Assembly: GCA_024636835.1 (NCBI GenBank)
Contig: JAGXGH010000127.1
Location: 124,001 to 188,000, forward strand
DNA length: 64,000 nt
DNA from: Verrucomicrobiales bacterium
GTDB taxonomy: Bacteria; Verrucomicrobiota; Verrucomicrobiia; Verrucomicrobiales; SLCJ01
Direction of reading: 5' to 3'
Part shown: in pieces, positions 34,337-43,992 of the stretch
Layout of the letters: each line of letters begins with the position of its first letter
How positions within the stretch are numbered: position 1 is the first letter of the stretch
Program-made: the position numbers and the translations under genes
The notes under the pieces: generated by a model
What the model was told of the DNA's origin: nothing
Databases searched by the model: none
What the model saw: only the letters and a program-made list of their open reading frames with translations

Positions 34337-34919
34337 ACATCATCACCAGCCATTCCTCCCCTTCTCGCCCACGGAAAGTGTGGTTCATCAGGCCCATTCT
34401 GCGAATACAGAATCCGCTACTATCGTCGAAAACATCAGTGAAATCCTCGACCGATGTATTGAACGGCGGCCCACCGTCTCCATCCTCTTCCATGGTCAGA
34501 AAAAATGCACCGACAAGAAGGCCGCCTCTTCTTACCAAACGTCGCATCACTTCACGATAGGCAATCCGTTCCGCAGGCTGAATGGCGCAGAAACAAGTAT
34601 GCTCCCAAACCAAGTCGATGGAATCATTCCACTCGTCGCCAAGATGAAAAAGATCGGCATGGCAAAACCTGACATTCTTCGGCGGCTTCATCAGTTCAGC
34701 TTGAGCGAGGGCCGCCGCTGAAATATCCATCGCGACCACGTCGGCTTCAGGAAAAATTCTCGCTAGTGCCGCGGCGTCGTGTCCACGCCCACAACCGGGG
34801 ACAAGAACGCGCAACCGCTTCCCTCGACGCGGCCGCAATTGCCCTAAATAAGGGTGTGGTACCGCCCGATCCCATGGCGTATTTGCTTCTTTGTAGCGAG
34901 AATCCCAATCTGTAGACAT
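34323..34919 (-). CDS. TPMT-family SAM-dependent methyltransferase
   Basis: 198 residues from the ATG at 34919. The start WDSRYKEANTPWDRAVPHP and the SAM motif VLVPGCGRGHDAAALAR (about 37-53), then VVAMDISAAALAQA and WEHTCFCAIQPAER, are typical of bacterial thiopurine S-methyltransferase-like enzymes; several members methylate thiols, selenium or tellurium, but the substrate is not evident. The last codons (MMSRRV) lie in a repeat A hairpin, so the C-terminus may have been altered by the repeat. Confidence 0.85.
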   Translation of the reverse strand: MSTDWDSRYKEANTPWDRAVPHPYLGQLRPRRGKRLRVLVPGCGRGHDAAALARIFPEADVVAMDISAAALAQAELMKPPKNVRFCHADLFHLGDEWNDSIDLVWEHTCFCAIQPAERIAYREVMRRLVRRGGLLVGAFFLTMEEDGDGGPPFNTSVEDFTDVFDDSSGFCIRRMGLMNHTFRGREGEEWLVMMSRRV

Positions 34920-35023
34920 AATGAAATAAGTCGGAACCAGCATGCTTCGAGTAAACAATGATTGTCAACTCGGTTGCGATACTGCAAGTATTTTCCTGTT
35001 ACCTTAACGCAGAGACTCACGTC

Positions 35024-35812
35024 ATGGCTCACAAAACTAGCATAAACATCATTCTCACCGTCGGGACCATTGCGGCACTCATTTATGGCGCCATTGTCGG
35101 ACGTGAATATTTGTCCCAAGGCCCCGCTACAGTCGATGCGCCTCCGCTCGCCGAACTGAAATTCGTCAGTGAACTCGACCCTCAATACGAAATTTTCAAT
35201 AAAGAAGACTGCCAACTTGATGGCGTGGACGAATGGACTGCTAACGCCATCAAAATTCGCTACCAAGGCCGCGTTTACCAATTTCGGCCCTACTTCGTAG
35301 AGACCCCGAAACCCGAACTGCTCGATTCCACGCAAGACATCCTTCGCATACAAGCCGAATACTTTGGCGATCCACCATTGTCCAAACTCATGGAGCAAGG
35401 AGAAGCTGCCAATCAGTTCCTTCGCGAAATCCTCACCGAGCGACCGTTTCGTATCATCACCCGCTTCGAGCCCGAGCGAGGGACAAAATCTCTCTACGCA
35501 TTCATCCAAGTGGATATTGAAGAGAATACTAAAGAAGGTGTCCGCAATATCCGCAAATACCTCTCCGCCATCCTTGTTCGTGAAGGTCTCGCTTCCATCA
35601 CCGCGAAATCATCACACACGCCCTTCGGTCAGAATGCGCTCGACTTCCGTGGGCATCTCGTCTCCGAGCGAGAGAAAGCCATCAACGATAGATCAGGCAT
35701 CTGGGCATACAGTCGACTGGCACAAAAGCTCGATGAGCTCCGCCAAGAGCCCGATAGTAAATCCCTTGAAATCGTTGAAGACAACGAAGAAGAGCTTACA
35801 ACACCCGAGTAG
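35024..35812 (+). CDS. Membrane-anchored thermonuclease-like (SNase fold) protein
   Basis: 262 residues from the ATG at 35024. A membrane helix at about 7-29 precedes a domain resembling staphylococcal nuclease: CQLDGVDEWTANAIKIRYQGRVYQF (positions where metal ligands occur), ILTERPFRIITRF and YAFIQVDI...LSAILVREGLASI. The usual R-E-R catalytic set is not clearly conserved (YFVETPK in place of IDAPE), so activity is doubtful. The C-terminal tail is acidic. Confidence 0.6.
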   Translation: MAHKTSINIILTVGTIAALIYGAIVGREYLSQGPATVDAPPLAELKFVSELDPQYEIFNKEDCQLDGVDEWTANAIKIRYQGRVYQFRPYFVETPKPELLDSTQDILRIQAEYFGDPPLSKLMEQGEAANQFLREILTERPFRIITRFEPERGTKSLYAFIQVDIEENTKEGVRNIRKYLSAILVREGLASITAKSSHTPFGQNALDFRGHLVSEREKAINDRSGIWAYSRLAQKLDELRQEPDSKSLEIVEDNEEELTTPE

Positions 35813-35822
35813 CAGAAGTCGT

Positions 35823-37358
35823 TCACTCGCCTGCTGACGACTTATCGCCATTATTCTTTTCCATCCCCCACTCTTTCGATTTCTGATTAAATCGACGAGT
35901 TTTCGACGGAGTCGTCACCCTCCATATCCTCCATTGCGCGGCAAACATCGAAGCCACCAGACCGACCAACCACATACCCAGAGCCGTCATGGTTGGCTGT
36001 AGAACTTGGTAACTGATCACCAACTGTGAGTAGATCAAAAAGTAAACGACTAGCAAAATCGCATACACCGCGCAAACCACGATGCGCCCTAAACGGAGAC
36101 GCAAAACAATCAAAGTGACAAAAGGCACCACAGCCAGCAGCCCCCAATACCACACCGCTGGCAATCTGGTGAAAACCAACACCGGGTAACGATATTCTCC
36201 GCGTTGAATTTCTTTGGTCGCTGCCACAAGTAACCCGGCTGCCGTCACCTCCGCACCGGAGGCCAGCTTCATCCCCGCACTTTCTCGCGCAAGAATTACC
36301 ACCTTCCCACGTGTATCAGGCACCTTCATCTCACCCGCCATGTTCTCACCCACGCCAGCAACAAAGGAAATCGCCGGCCACCAATCCGACTCCACAACCA
36401 TCGCAGCGTCCAATGACAGATCGAGACAACCGTGTAAGTCGATCGGCACCCAGCGGTCACGCCAACGGATTGCCGAACCGGGAATCACCTTCACCTCCGA
36501 TGGATCAACCCGCTCCGCCTGCAATGCACACGCCAATGGCAGCCCAACGACCAATCCGTCGCGAGAACTCGCAACCAGCGGAATTTTCACCCTCCCGTGG
36601 GGAGCTTTATCAAAGGTATGGTCAACAGCCAGACGGACGAATGCAGACTTCACACCAGCAAGATCGCCCAAACGTTGGTCTGGAGCATCCATCACCCCAT
36701 CTACTTCGATCAACAAATCGGGATCACCCTGTAAGGCAGTCGAGGGCAATAGATAAAGCTCGCGCTTCACTTCCGAAGCCCCCGCATCGCCACTGCCCGC
36801 ATCCGTCACCCCCACCGGTAATACCAGGGGGTAGTGCAGCGCTTTTATCTGAGCGATCAAGGATTGATAATAGACCTCGGGAGCGTCCCACCAACTCATC
36901 GGAGAAATCACCCCAAGCACCTTGCAGCGACGGCGGTTTAATTGATCAAAAACCACCGCATAATCGACCGGGCTCGGCGGCCAGTCGTTGTAGAGCAGCG
37001 AGTCTTGCTCAGCGAACTGAATGGCAATCACATCAAGCGCTCGCTCGCCTCCTCCTCCGCCATAAGCCAGACCCGAGTAAACCACCCGTTCTCGCGCCGG
37101 CTCCACATCGTCGGCGAAAACTTCTGCCTGTTCCTCTTTCGTCAGTTCAATCTGATGAAAGCGTTGCGGTAACAGCGTGGAACGCGCCGACTTCACCACT
37201 GCAGCCGAAATCCCTTCGTTCCAATTGTCAATCAGCCCTGTGCGCCCTTGCTCTCGCTCAAGCACAAAACCTACCGCCACCAGCAGCAACATCGCTGGTG
37301 TAATCTTCTTCCAAATCGAAGAAGATCGCTGTGGAACATTATATCGGCTGGCTCGCAT
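35823..37358 (-). CDS. CHASE2-like sensor protein without a recognised output domain
   Basis: 511 residues. One membrane helix near 17-34, a large extracytoplasmic domain (about 35-395) with VVYSGLAYGGG, VISPMSWWD and DYAVVFDQLNRRRCKVLGVI resembling CHASE2 sensor domains, then three helices (about 400-475) and a short basic cytoplasmic tail. CHASE2 proteins usually carry a cyclase or kinase after the third helix; none is present here. The tail end lies 10 bases from the convergent SNase-like gene. Ligand unknown. Confidence 0.6.
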   Translation of the reverse strand: MRASRYNVPQRSSSIWKKITPAMLLLVAVGFVLEREQGRTGLIDNWNEGISAAVVKSARSTLLPQRFHQIELTKEEQAEVFADDVEPARERVVYSGLAYGGGGGERALDVIAIQFAEQDSLLYNDWPPSPVDYAVVFDQLNRRRCKVLGVISPMSWWDAPEVYYQSLIAQIKALHYPLVLPVGVTDAGSGDAGASEVKRELYLLPSTALQGDPDLLIEVDGVMDAPDQRLGDLAGVKSAFVRLAVDHTFDKAPHGRVKIPLVASSRDGLVVGLPLACALQAERVDPSEVKVIPGSAIRWRDRWVPIDLHGCLDLSLDAAMVVESDWWPAISFVAGVGENMAGEMKVPDTRGKVVILARESAGMKLASGAEVTAAGLLVAATKEIQRGEYRYPVLVFTRLPAVWYWGLLAVVPFVTLIVLRLRLGRIVVCAVYAILLVVYFLIYSQLVISYQVLQPTMTALGMWLVGLVASMFAAQWRIWRVTTPSKTRRFNQKSKEWGMEKNNGDKSSAGE

Positions 37359-37423
37359 TCAATCTATTCCACAGAGCATTTCAAGTTCGCAGCTTAGGTC
37401 TTCGCACGCCGCGCACCGGTAGA

Positions 37424-39403
37424 CTAAACTCGTTGCCTGACGACGAACACATGCGCAACTCTATCATGAGGGCTAAGCGCCACAAAGTTCACCCGTCCTT
37501 GCCAAGTGTAAGTCTCACCGTTGAGCACGTCCTCCACATCATAAGGCGCATTATCCTTGAGCCCGAGGAACTCCATCGGCACCGATAGATTTGTTTGTTG
37601 AGAATGTGTATCGTCGAGATTGACGACCACCAACACGCGGTTCCCCGATGACGAACGTTTGGCAAACGCGATCATCTCACTATTCTCGCAATCCACGAAC
37701 TCCAGGTTCGCATACTCATGGAAGGCAGGATGCGCATTCCGTATACCATTCAGCTTGGCGATAAACTCAACAATTCCCGGCGCATTCCAATCGCGATCCA
37801 CGAGCTGATATTTCTCCGAGTTATTGTATTCCTCTTTTGGCGGAAACGGATCGTTCTCGCAAAATTCGTAGCCGGAATACATTCCCCAACAAGAAGACAT
37901 CAGCGCCGCCAATGCCGCACGGATTTTAAACTTCGACGCCGAGGCATTCCACAGTTCAAATGGCAAAATATCCGGTGTGTTCGGCCAAAAATTCGCACGG
38001 TAGTATTCCGCCATGTCGGTTTTCGTCAGCTCGGTAACGTAGTCCGTGAGCTCTTTTTTATTCGTCCGCCAAGTAAAGTAACTATAGCTCTGCGAATATC
38101 CAATTTTGCCCAGGGTCTGCATCATCTTCGGACTCGTGAACGCTTCAGCGAGGAACTGAATATCCGGATGTTCCGATCGCACTTCCCCAATCATCCATTC
38201 CCAAAATGCCACAGGTTTGGTGTGCGGGTTATCGACACGGAAAATGCGCACACCCTTGTCGATCCAAAACATCAGAATATTCTTCATCTCCTGCCAGAGA
38301 TTCCGCCAATCCTCACAATGGAAGTTTAGCGGGTAGATGTCCTGATATTTCTTCGGTGGGTTCTCTGCATACTTGATCGACCCATCAGGACGTTGAAAAA
38401 ACCAATCGGGATGGTCCTTCACATACGGGTGATCCGGCGAGCAATTGATCGCAAAGTCCATCGCAACCTCAAGCCCTCGCTCCCTCGCCTGGTCACACAG
38501 CCAAACAAAATCAGCCACCGTGCCCAACGCGGGCTCCACCGCATAATGGCCACCCGTAGCACCGCCAATTGCCCATGGAGAACCCACATCGCTCGGCTCG
38601 CAATTTGTTGCATTGTTCTTTCCCTTGCGGTGCGCCTCACCGATCGGATGGATCGGCGGAAAATACACCACATTAAACCCCATTCGCTTCGCGTGATCGA
38701 GCAATGGCACACCGTCACGCAAGGTCGCATGACGCGATGCATCGCCAAATGCAGAGCGAGGGAAAAACTCATACCACGCCGAGAACCGCGCGCGCTCCGA
38801 TTCCACAATCACCGGGTAAACCGTCTCGCATAACGTGATCAACTTACGATCTGCCCAAGTGTTCATGACGGAGCCAACCGATTCCGAACACAGTAGCTCG
38901 CGAACATCCGCCACGCTCAAGGTTGGTAACAACTCAGCCATCCGAACCAGCTCCTTTGCAACCTCGTCATCGCCGCCGCGTCGTGCTCGCCGTGCCGCAC
39001 CACGAACCAACAATGCCGCCTCCGCAATCTCCACCGACAAATCTTCCTGACCCGCATCGTGCTTCTTGATAAACTCACCCTTCCACGTCTCGAAAAGTTC
39101 CGGCCATCCCGCCACAGAATATTCGTAGCGCCCTGGCTCATCAAAACGCACACTCGCCGCCCATCGATCATTCTCCAAAGAATGCATCGTCACCTCCGTC
39201 CACGTTTCGTCGCCAGCTTTGCGCCACAGCAGTGCCACATCGATCAAATCATGACCGTCCTTAAACACATCCACCTCGACATCCACCGACTCATTCACCA
39301 CCCGCTTCACAGGATAGCGTCCACCATCCACTGCCGGGCTGACCCCTGAAATTACTACACTGGGGGCAAACGTTTGCTTTCGATTCGAATTGAATTCATT
39401 CAT
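37424..39403 (-). CDS. glgE: Alpha-1,4-glucan:maltose-1-phosphate maltosyltransferase
   Basis: 659 residues, the normal GlgE length. An N-terminal beta domain (about 15-115) and helical insertion precede a GH13_3 barrel: YFPPIHPIGEAHRKGKNN (248-264), AIGGATGGHYAVEPALGT, the nucleophile in FRVDNPHTKP (Asp391) and the acid/base in FLAEAFT (Glu420). GlgE extends alpha-1,4-glucan from maltose 1-phosphate, made from trehalose (TreS-Mak) or by GlgM. None of those genes is nearby, so the donor route is encoded elsewhere. Monocistronic. Confidence 0.95.
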   Translation of the reverse strand: MNEFNSNRKQTFAPSVVISGVSPAVDGGRYPVKRVVNESVDVEVDVFKDGHDLIDVALLWRKAGDETWTEVTMHSLENDRWAASVRFDEPGRYEYSVAGWPELFETWKGEFIKKHDAGQEDLSVEIAEAALLVRGAARRARRGGDDEVAKELVRMAELLPTLSVADVRELLCSESVGSVMNTWADRKLITLCETVYPVIVESERARFSAWYEFFPRSAFGDASRHATLRDGVPLLDHAKRMGFNVVYFPPIHPIGEAHRKGKNNATNCEPSDVGSPWAIGGATGGHYAVEPALGTVADFVWLCDQARERGLEVAMDFAINCSPDHPYVKDHPDWFFQRPDGSIKYAENPPKKYQDIYPLNFHCEDWRNLWQEMKNILMFWIDKGVRIFRVDNPHTKPVAFWEWMIGEVRSEHPDIQFLAEAFTSPKMMQTLGKIGYSQSYSYFTWRTNKKELTDYVTELTKTDMAEYYRANFWPNTPDILPFELWNASASKFKIRAALAALMSSCWGMYSGYEFCENDPFPPKEEYNNSEKYQLVDRDWNAPGIVEFIAKLNGIRNAHPAFHEYANLEFVDCENSEMIAFAKRSSSGNRVLVVVNLDDTHSQQTNLSVPMEFLGLKDNAPYDVEDVLNGETYTWQGRVNFVALSPHDRVAHVFVVRQRV

Positions 39404-39618
39404 AGCTCTAGATCGTTATCTTGGCACCACTTCAAAAAGTGCCTTATCATATGGGAGAGTGGTTCCTCATCAATAGAAAGCGAAAAATTCAATCCATTAA
39501 TTCGCCAACGCTCGAAGAAACGCCCAATCACAAAAAAAGTACCATCCTGCTTATCGCACTTGAAAACTACCACAATTCCAGGGCATTCTAAGAAACGAAC
39601 CTAAAACTCTCTACCACC

Positions 39619-39957
39619 ATGAAACTTCTGACCCTGATCTTCGCTCTTTTCGCTCTAATTTCCTGCTCTGATCAACAGACCGAGGAACCACCGGAAAACC
39701 CTCTGCCACCATCACCCACAGAGACTGAAGAAAAAACCGTCGGTGAAAAAATCTCCGAAGGCGGCACGCACGCCTCGGAAAAACTTGGCGAAGCCGTCGA
39801 CAAGGGGATGGAAAAATCCGAAGAAGCCGCCGAAAAAGCCAGACTAGGCATTCTCAAAGGCGTCGATAAACTCGGCGATAAAATGCGCGAAGGTGCCGAC
39901 AAGATCGACGAACTCACCGAAAAGCCCAATGACAACAGTGATGCCCCCACAGAATAA
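39619..39957 (+). CDS. Small lipoprotein with amphipathic repeats
   Basis: 112 residues with a lipobox (LFALISCSDQ). After a Pro/Glu-rich spacer, residues about 40-95 are amphipathic helix with 11-residue-like periodicity (SEKLGEAVDKGMEKSEEAAE, LGDKMREGADKIDELTE), similar to LEA or apolipoprotein-type helices. It likely sits on the inner face of the outer membrane. Function unknown. Confidence 0.7.
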   Translation: MKLLTLIFALFALISCSDQQTEEPPENPLPPSPTETEEKTVGEKISEGGTHASEKLGEAVDKGMEKSEEAAEKARLGILKGVDKLGDKMREGADKIDELTEKPNDNSDAPTE

Positions 39958-40108
39958 GTTCCTCGTCTTTCACCGCAAGCGCCCGGGGCAATGGGACTGC
40001 CAACTGCACATCACTAAAAAGAAGCTGCCTACACACGACCTGAATTCCCTGCGTAACGCGCTCGGCCAACTAGCCGCCTCCGGAGCGCAGATCACTCCAA
40101 TGGACTGA
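39941..40108 (+). CDS. Small hypothetical protein overlapping the lipoprotein gene
   Basis: 55 residues from an ATG at 39941, overlapping the end of the lipoprotein gene by 17 bases in another frame; an in-frame ATG four codons earlier is possible. The text FLVFHRKRPGQWDCQLHITKKKLPTHDLNSLRNALGQLAASGAQI reads like a real compact alpha/beta domain, with conserved-looking aromatic and basic residues. No family recognised. Confidence 0.5.
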   Translation: MPPQNKFLVFHRKRPGQWDCQLHITKKKLPTHDLNSLRNALGQLAASGAQITPMD

Positions 40109-40238
40109 TGCGATAAAACGTTTGTAGCACATCCTCATCTGGCCTGGCCCAAATGGTGTTGTTTAAAGAGCGTCACCGGCACGTTTGCTTCCAGAGACCC
40201 GAAATACGGCTTAATGAGCTCGATTCCCGGGAGATGCC

Positions 40239-41156
40239 TTAACCCGAGTGATTTTTGCTTGCCTCCCGCAGCACATTCACCTGCAACTTTCCGGCATGAA
40301 CGATCTCCAGTGGTGTCATGCCACCCAGCTCGCCATCGAGTTCGAACGGCGCACGATGTTCCGAGGTGATTTTTAAGGTCTTGCACTGGAACCCAAAGAA
40401 ATCGCTGCCGCTTTTCGGAAGATTCCCAAGGGCGACCGCATGAAAAAACTTCAGCAGCACTGCCAATTCCTGCTTACAGAAAACCACCACATCGAGCAAG
40501 CCGTCGTCGTTCTCCGCCTCCGGAAAAAACTTCAGCGGCCCACCGTAGCGCTTGCCATTTCCAACCAGCACGAACGCCGCATCAATCGGCGCGTCCAAGG
40601 TGTCAGCATCGACACTTAGCGTCTCGTGCGACTCGCCGAATATCCGCATCGCATTGAGTACATAGGACATCGGCCCGGCAAGCTGTTTAAATTCATAGGA
40701 AGTCTCATCGATCACCGCGGCATCAAAGCCAATCCCCGCCAACTGAATGAATGGCTTTCCGTTGCCCGTCCATACATCGACCATCCGACTGCCCCCCCTT
40801 TCAATGACCCGCCAGCAGCGCTCCAGATGATTCATCGGCAGACCGAGCTCGAGTGCAAAAACGTTTGCCGTGCCCATGGGCAGCACCCCGAAAGCGACGT
40901 CGCGCTTACTGTCCGCGTTCAGCACACCTTTGATCACCTCGTTAATCGTCCCATCGCCACCCGCGGCCACAATCTGGCGCGCACCACTTCGCACCAACCG
41001 TTCAGCAATATTCGTCGCATCACCAGGCCCTCCGGTTGGCACCAGATCGATCAAAGGCGACAAAGCCTGAAGCATTGCCCCCTTATTGGCGGAGTTCCCG
41101 CCCTTTGAAGCCGGATTATAAATCACCGGAATAGTCTGCCGCGCATCGCTCATCAT
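40239..41156 (-). CDS. Diacylglycerol/lipid kinase family protein
   Basis: 305 residues. VIYNPASKGGNSANKG at the start, the nucleotide motif IVAAGGDGTINEVIKGVL (about 63-80), GVLPMGTANVFALELGLP and GIGFDAAVIDET follow the YegS/DgkB order. These kinases phosphorylate diacylglycerol or related lipids at the membrane. It begins 11 bases after the upstream flavoprotein gene and is probably co-transcribed with it. Substrate undetermined. Confidence 0.9.
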   Translation of the reverse strand: MMSDARQTIPVIYNPASKGGNSANKGAMLQALSPLIDLVPTGGPGDATNIAERLVRSGARQIVAAGGDGTINEVIKGVLNADSKRDVAFGVLPMGTANVFALELGLPMNHLERCWRVIERGGSRMVDVWTGNGKPFIQLAGIGFDAAVIDETSYEFKQLAGPMSYVLNAMRIFGESHETLSVDADTLDAPIDAAFVLVGNGKRYGGPLKFFPEAENDDGLLDVVVFCKQELAVLLKFFHAVALGNLPKSGSDFFGFQCKTLKITSEHRAPFELDGELGGMTPLEIVHAGKLQVNVLREASKNHSG

Positions 41157-41167
41157 TATCGCACAAC

Positions 41168-42967
41168 TTAATAAACGTCGCGCTGATAACGTTTGGACTT
41201 CTTCAGGTCTTCGACGTAATACTCGGCAGCATCGCGCTTAAGACGAGCTTCTTTCATCGCCACTGCGATGAGCGCCTCGTTGACATCGTGCGCCATCCTC
41301 GATGCATCTCCGCAGACGTAGAAGTGCGCGCCTTCTTCGAGCCACGCGAACACCTCTTTCGAGCGCTCCAAGATCTTATGCTGAACGTAAACCTTTTCTT
41401 TCTGATCGCGCGAGAACGCGACGTCGAGATTTGTGAGAGTTCCGTCCTTAAGATGCTTCTGCCATTCGAGTTGGTAGAGGAAATCGTAACTGTAACGCTG
41501 ATCTCCAAAGAACAACCAGCTCTTGCCATCGGCACCTTCGGCGGCGCGTTCTTCGATAAATGAGCGGAAAGGAGCAACGCCGGTGCCGGGACCGACCATG
41601 ATGATCGGCACGTTCCCACGTTTCGGTAGTTTAAAGTTCTTGTTCGCGTGGGTGTAGACATTAACCGTGCCATCCACCGCCAAATCATCGGCGATAAATG
41701 TGGAGGCAACCCCTTTGCGGTCCCGACCGTGAGCATTGTAACGCACCGAGGCAATCGTCAGGTGCACCTCATCGGGGTGCGCTTTGATGCTCGATGAGAT
41801 CGAATACAAACGCGGTGGAAGTTTCCGCAACAGCCCTGTGAAGTCTTCGGCAGCGAGACCTGAGATCGGGAAATCTTCGAGCACATCAACGATTTGACGT
41901 CCCCACAGATAGTCCTGCAGATCTTTCTTGTTCTCTGGATCGAGCATCTTGGTGAGCTTATCCGAGTTCGCCAACGCATTGTATTTCTTCAAGATGGTCG
42001 GAGAAACATCGGTGATATCAAAATTCTCCGTTAATGCATCGCCGAGTGCGCGCTCGCCTCCACCCTTGACCTCGACTTTGCGGTTAGCATCAAACCCACC
42101 CGCTTTAAGGATCGACTCGACGACGTCGGGCGCGTTTTTCGGAATCAAAGCCAGAGCGTCACCGGCATCATAGCTCATCCCCGAGCCAGCAAGACCTAGC
42201 TCAATGTGCCACGTTTCTTTGGACGACCCCTCACCATTCAACATCACGCGATCGAGTAATGGCGCAGGAAATGGATTTTTCTTGCCGTATGCAACACCCG
42301 CTGCAGCAACGGCCGGCACAGCGGCTACCGCTGCGCCACCTGATGAGCCACGCTTGGCATTGAGCGCCTCGACAACTTTACCAAACCACTCTTCGTGAGT
42401 GTCGTCGTAGTCCACATCGCAATCGACGCGGTCGACGATGCGGTTCGCTCCAAGCTCGGTCAATCGGCGATCGAACTCTTTTCCGCACTCGCAGAATTTT
42501 TCGTAACTGGTGTCGCCCAAAGCGCACACCGAAAAGTTTAAGCCATCGAGTTTCGGCGCATCCCCGCTCATGAACTCCTCAAAGAACGAAACGACCGCAT
42601 CCGGTGGCTCGCCGTCACCCCAGGTGCTCACCACCAGCAAGGCATTCTGCGCCTCTTGAAAATCTTTGAACGTCGCATCGCCGAGACTCTTCATCTTCGC
42701 GGTAAATCCTTGGCTCTTTAAAGCGGCCACATCATCGGCTGCCAGACCTTCCGAATTTCCGGATTCCGTGCCGAAAAACACCGTCACTGGTAACTTGGCC
42801 GCAGCGGGCGCGGCTACTGGAGCCGCGGAAACCCCGCCGGAAGCAGCGGCAACACCTGCCAAAAACCCGCCTAACCACGTGGTTTGACCAGAGTCGAGGC
42901 CAGCAAGCAATTGATTGAGGGATTGCCGTTGATCGGCGGAAAAAGGAGCGGATTCGGGAAGCTGCAT
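41168..42967 (-). CDS. cysJ: Sulfite reductase flavoprotein-like diflavin reductase
   Basis: 599 residues from the ATG at 42967; a TTG nine codons upstream is less likely. A flavodoxin domain (FFGTESGNSEGLA near 63-75, VVSTWGDGEPPDA), linker, FAD domain (PRLYSISSSIKAHP) and NADPH domain (MVGPGTGVAPFRSFIEERAA, and VYVQHKILE) are complete, ending YQRDVY. This is the CysJ arrangement, passing NADPH electrons to the CysI hemoprotein. cysI is not nearby, so related roles for a diflavin reductase remain possible. An Ala-rich stretch lies between residues 40 and 60. Confidence 0.88.
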   Translation of the reverse strand: MQLPESAPFSADQRQSLNQLLAGLDSGQTTWLGGFLAGVAAASGGVSAAPVAAPAAAKLPVTVFFGTESGNSEGLAADDVAALKSQGFTAKMKSLGDATFKDFQEAQNALLVVSTWGDGEPPDAVVSFFEEFMSGDAPKLDGLNFSVCALGDTSYEKFCECGKEFDRRLTELGANRIVDRVDCDVDYDDTHEEWFGKVVEALNAKRGSSGGAAVAAVPAVAAAGVAYGKKNPFPAPLLDRVMLNGEGSSKETWHIELGLAGSGMSYDAGDALALIPKNAPDVVESILKAGGFDANRKVEVKGGGERALGDALTENFDITDVSPTILKKYNALANSDKLTKMLDPENKKDLQDYLWGRQIVDVLEDFPISGLAAEDFTGLLRKLPPRLYSISSSIKAHPDEVHLTIASVRYNAHGRDRKGVASTFIADDLAVDGTVNVYTHANKNFKLPKRGNVPIIMVGPGTGVAPFRSFIEERAAEGADGKSWLFFGDQRYSYDFLYQLEWQKHLKDGTLTNLDVAFSRDQKEKVYVQHKILERSKEVFAWLEEGAHFYVCGDASRMAHDVNEALIAVAMKEARLKRDAAEYYVEDLKKSKRYQRDVY

Positions 42968-43266
42968 AAACTGATAAGGATTGTGAGGATTCAACCTTTA
43001 GCGAGATTTCTACTCGCTGCAAACGACTACTGCACACTATGTATGGCGCGGCAGGATGGCTATTATGCCACAGCACCGCCCATTCTCAAGTCACCGACGG
43101 TATTTCCAGTAAGACAGATCACTGGCTCCGTGAATTTTCGAACCTCGCACCAGAAATCACTCACTTGCACTATCCATAGCTCAAATCCAGCGTTCATCCT
43201 ACTGAATCCACTTGCCTACAACGCGCGACGTGGCAATGTTCCCTTCAACGTTACCCACGAGACCAC

Positions 43267-43389
43267 ATGTCCAGACCATCTATTTACATCTGCGGAATCA
43301 TCCTCGTCGCCCTCATGGCGTTTTTCTTCCTCAAATACGGGGCCTTGGTCTTTGCCATGTTCACGTCAGGCCATGGCGGCCCCTACTAG
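43267..43389 (+). CDS. Small single-span membrane protein (40 residues)
   Basis: ATG at 43267, TAG at 43387-43389. The peptide is MSRPSIYICGIILVALMAFF followed by FLKYGALVFAMFTSGHGGPY: one membrane helix (about 6-23) and a glycine-rich tail. It lies alone between the flavoprotein and acetyltransferase genes. The composition is that of a real membrane peptide, but nothing else proves it is expressed. Confidence 0.4.
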   Translation: MSRPSIYICGIILVALMAFFFLKYGALVFAMFTSGHGGPY

Positions 43390-43518
43390 GGAAGCGTAGA
43401 TATCGTCGCATACTCAGTATGCCTTTGGGACGCTAAACAAGCGGCAATGATCCCTTGGCTCAAACCCGCAGACAGTGAGTAGTAGCGGGTGGACATTCTT
43501 GCCCTACGATACTCATCA

Positions 43519-43992
43519 ATGGAACGCATCACCCTCCGAGAAGCGACCGACGGCGATAAAGCGCTTCTTTTCGACCTGCACGAGCGATTATTCCGCAGTC
43601 ACATCGCGGAGATCTGGGGGTGGGATACCACGCAACAAATAGAAATATTCGAGCGCGAATGGACCACGTCACGAGTCCGACTGGTGGAATTCGACGGTCT
43701 ATATGCAGGCGTCATCCAACAATGCGAGCACGATGATCACACTTTTCTTCTGAACTTCGCTGTGGACGTCCCGTTTCAATCGCGCGGAATCGGCAGCCAC
43801 CTGATCGAAATGCTCAAAGGCGAGTCGATGGAGCAAGGCAAAGCACTTCGCTTGAATGTCTTTCGAACCAACCCAAGAGCTCAGGAGTTCTATCATCGCC
43901 ATGGGTTTACCATCGCTAAACATGGCGAGAACGGATGCACAATGATGTGGAAGGCCACGGCAGAGGCAGGGGGTGCGAAATTTCAGAAATAA
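43519..43992 (+). CDS. GNAT-family N-acetyltransferase
   Basis: 157 residues from the ATG at 43519, where the GNAT fold begins (ITLREATDGDKALLFDLHER). The acetyl-CoA loop is VDVPFQSRGIGSHLIEML (about 84-101); ALRLNVFRTNPRAQEFYHRHGF is the last strand-helix pair. It transfers an acetyl group from acetyl-CoA to an unknown amine. Confidence 0.88.
   Translation: MERITLREATDGDKALLFDLHERLFRSHIAEIWGWDTTQQIEIFEREWTTSRVRLVEFDGLYAGVIQQCEHDDHTFLLNFAVDVPFQSRGIGSHLIEMLKGESMEQGKALRLNVFRTNPRAQEFYHRHGFTIAKHGENGCTMMWKATAEAGGAKFQK

Noticed and set aside
36311-37303. 330-codon plus-strand frame opposite the CHASE2-like gene
   Set aside because: Composition (Pro, Arg, Ser, His) is that of an antisense frame; the minus strand gives a membrane protein with sensible helices.
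41168-42967. Calling the diflavin reductase a nitric oxide synthase-type or P450 reductase
   Set aside because: Domain order and length fit CysJ best, and no oxygenase domain is fused or adjacent.
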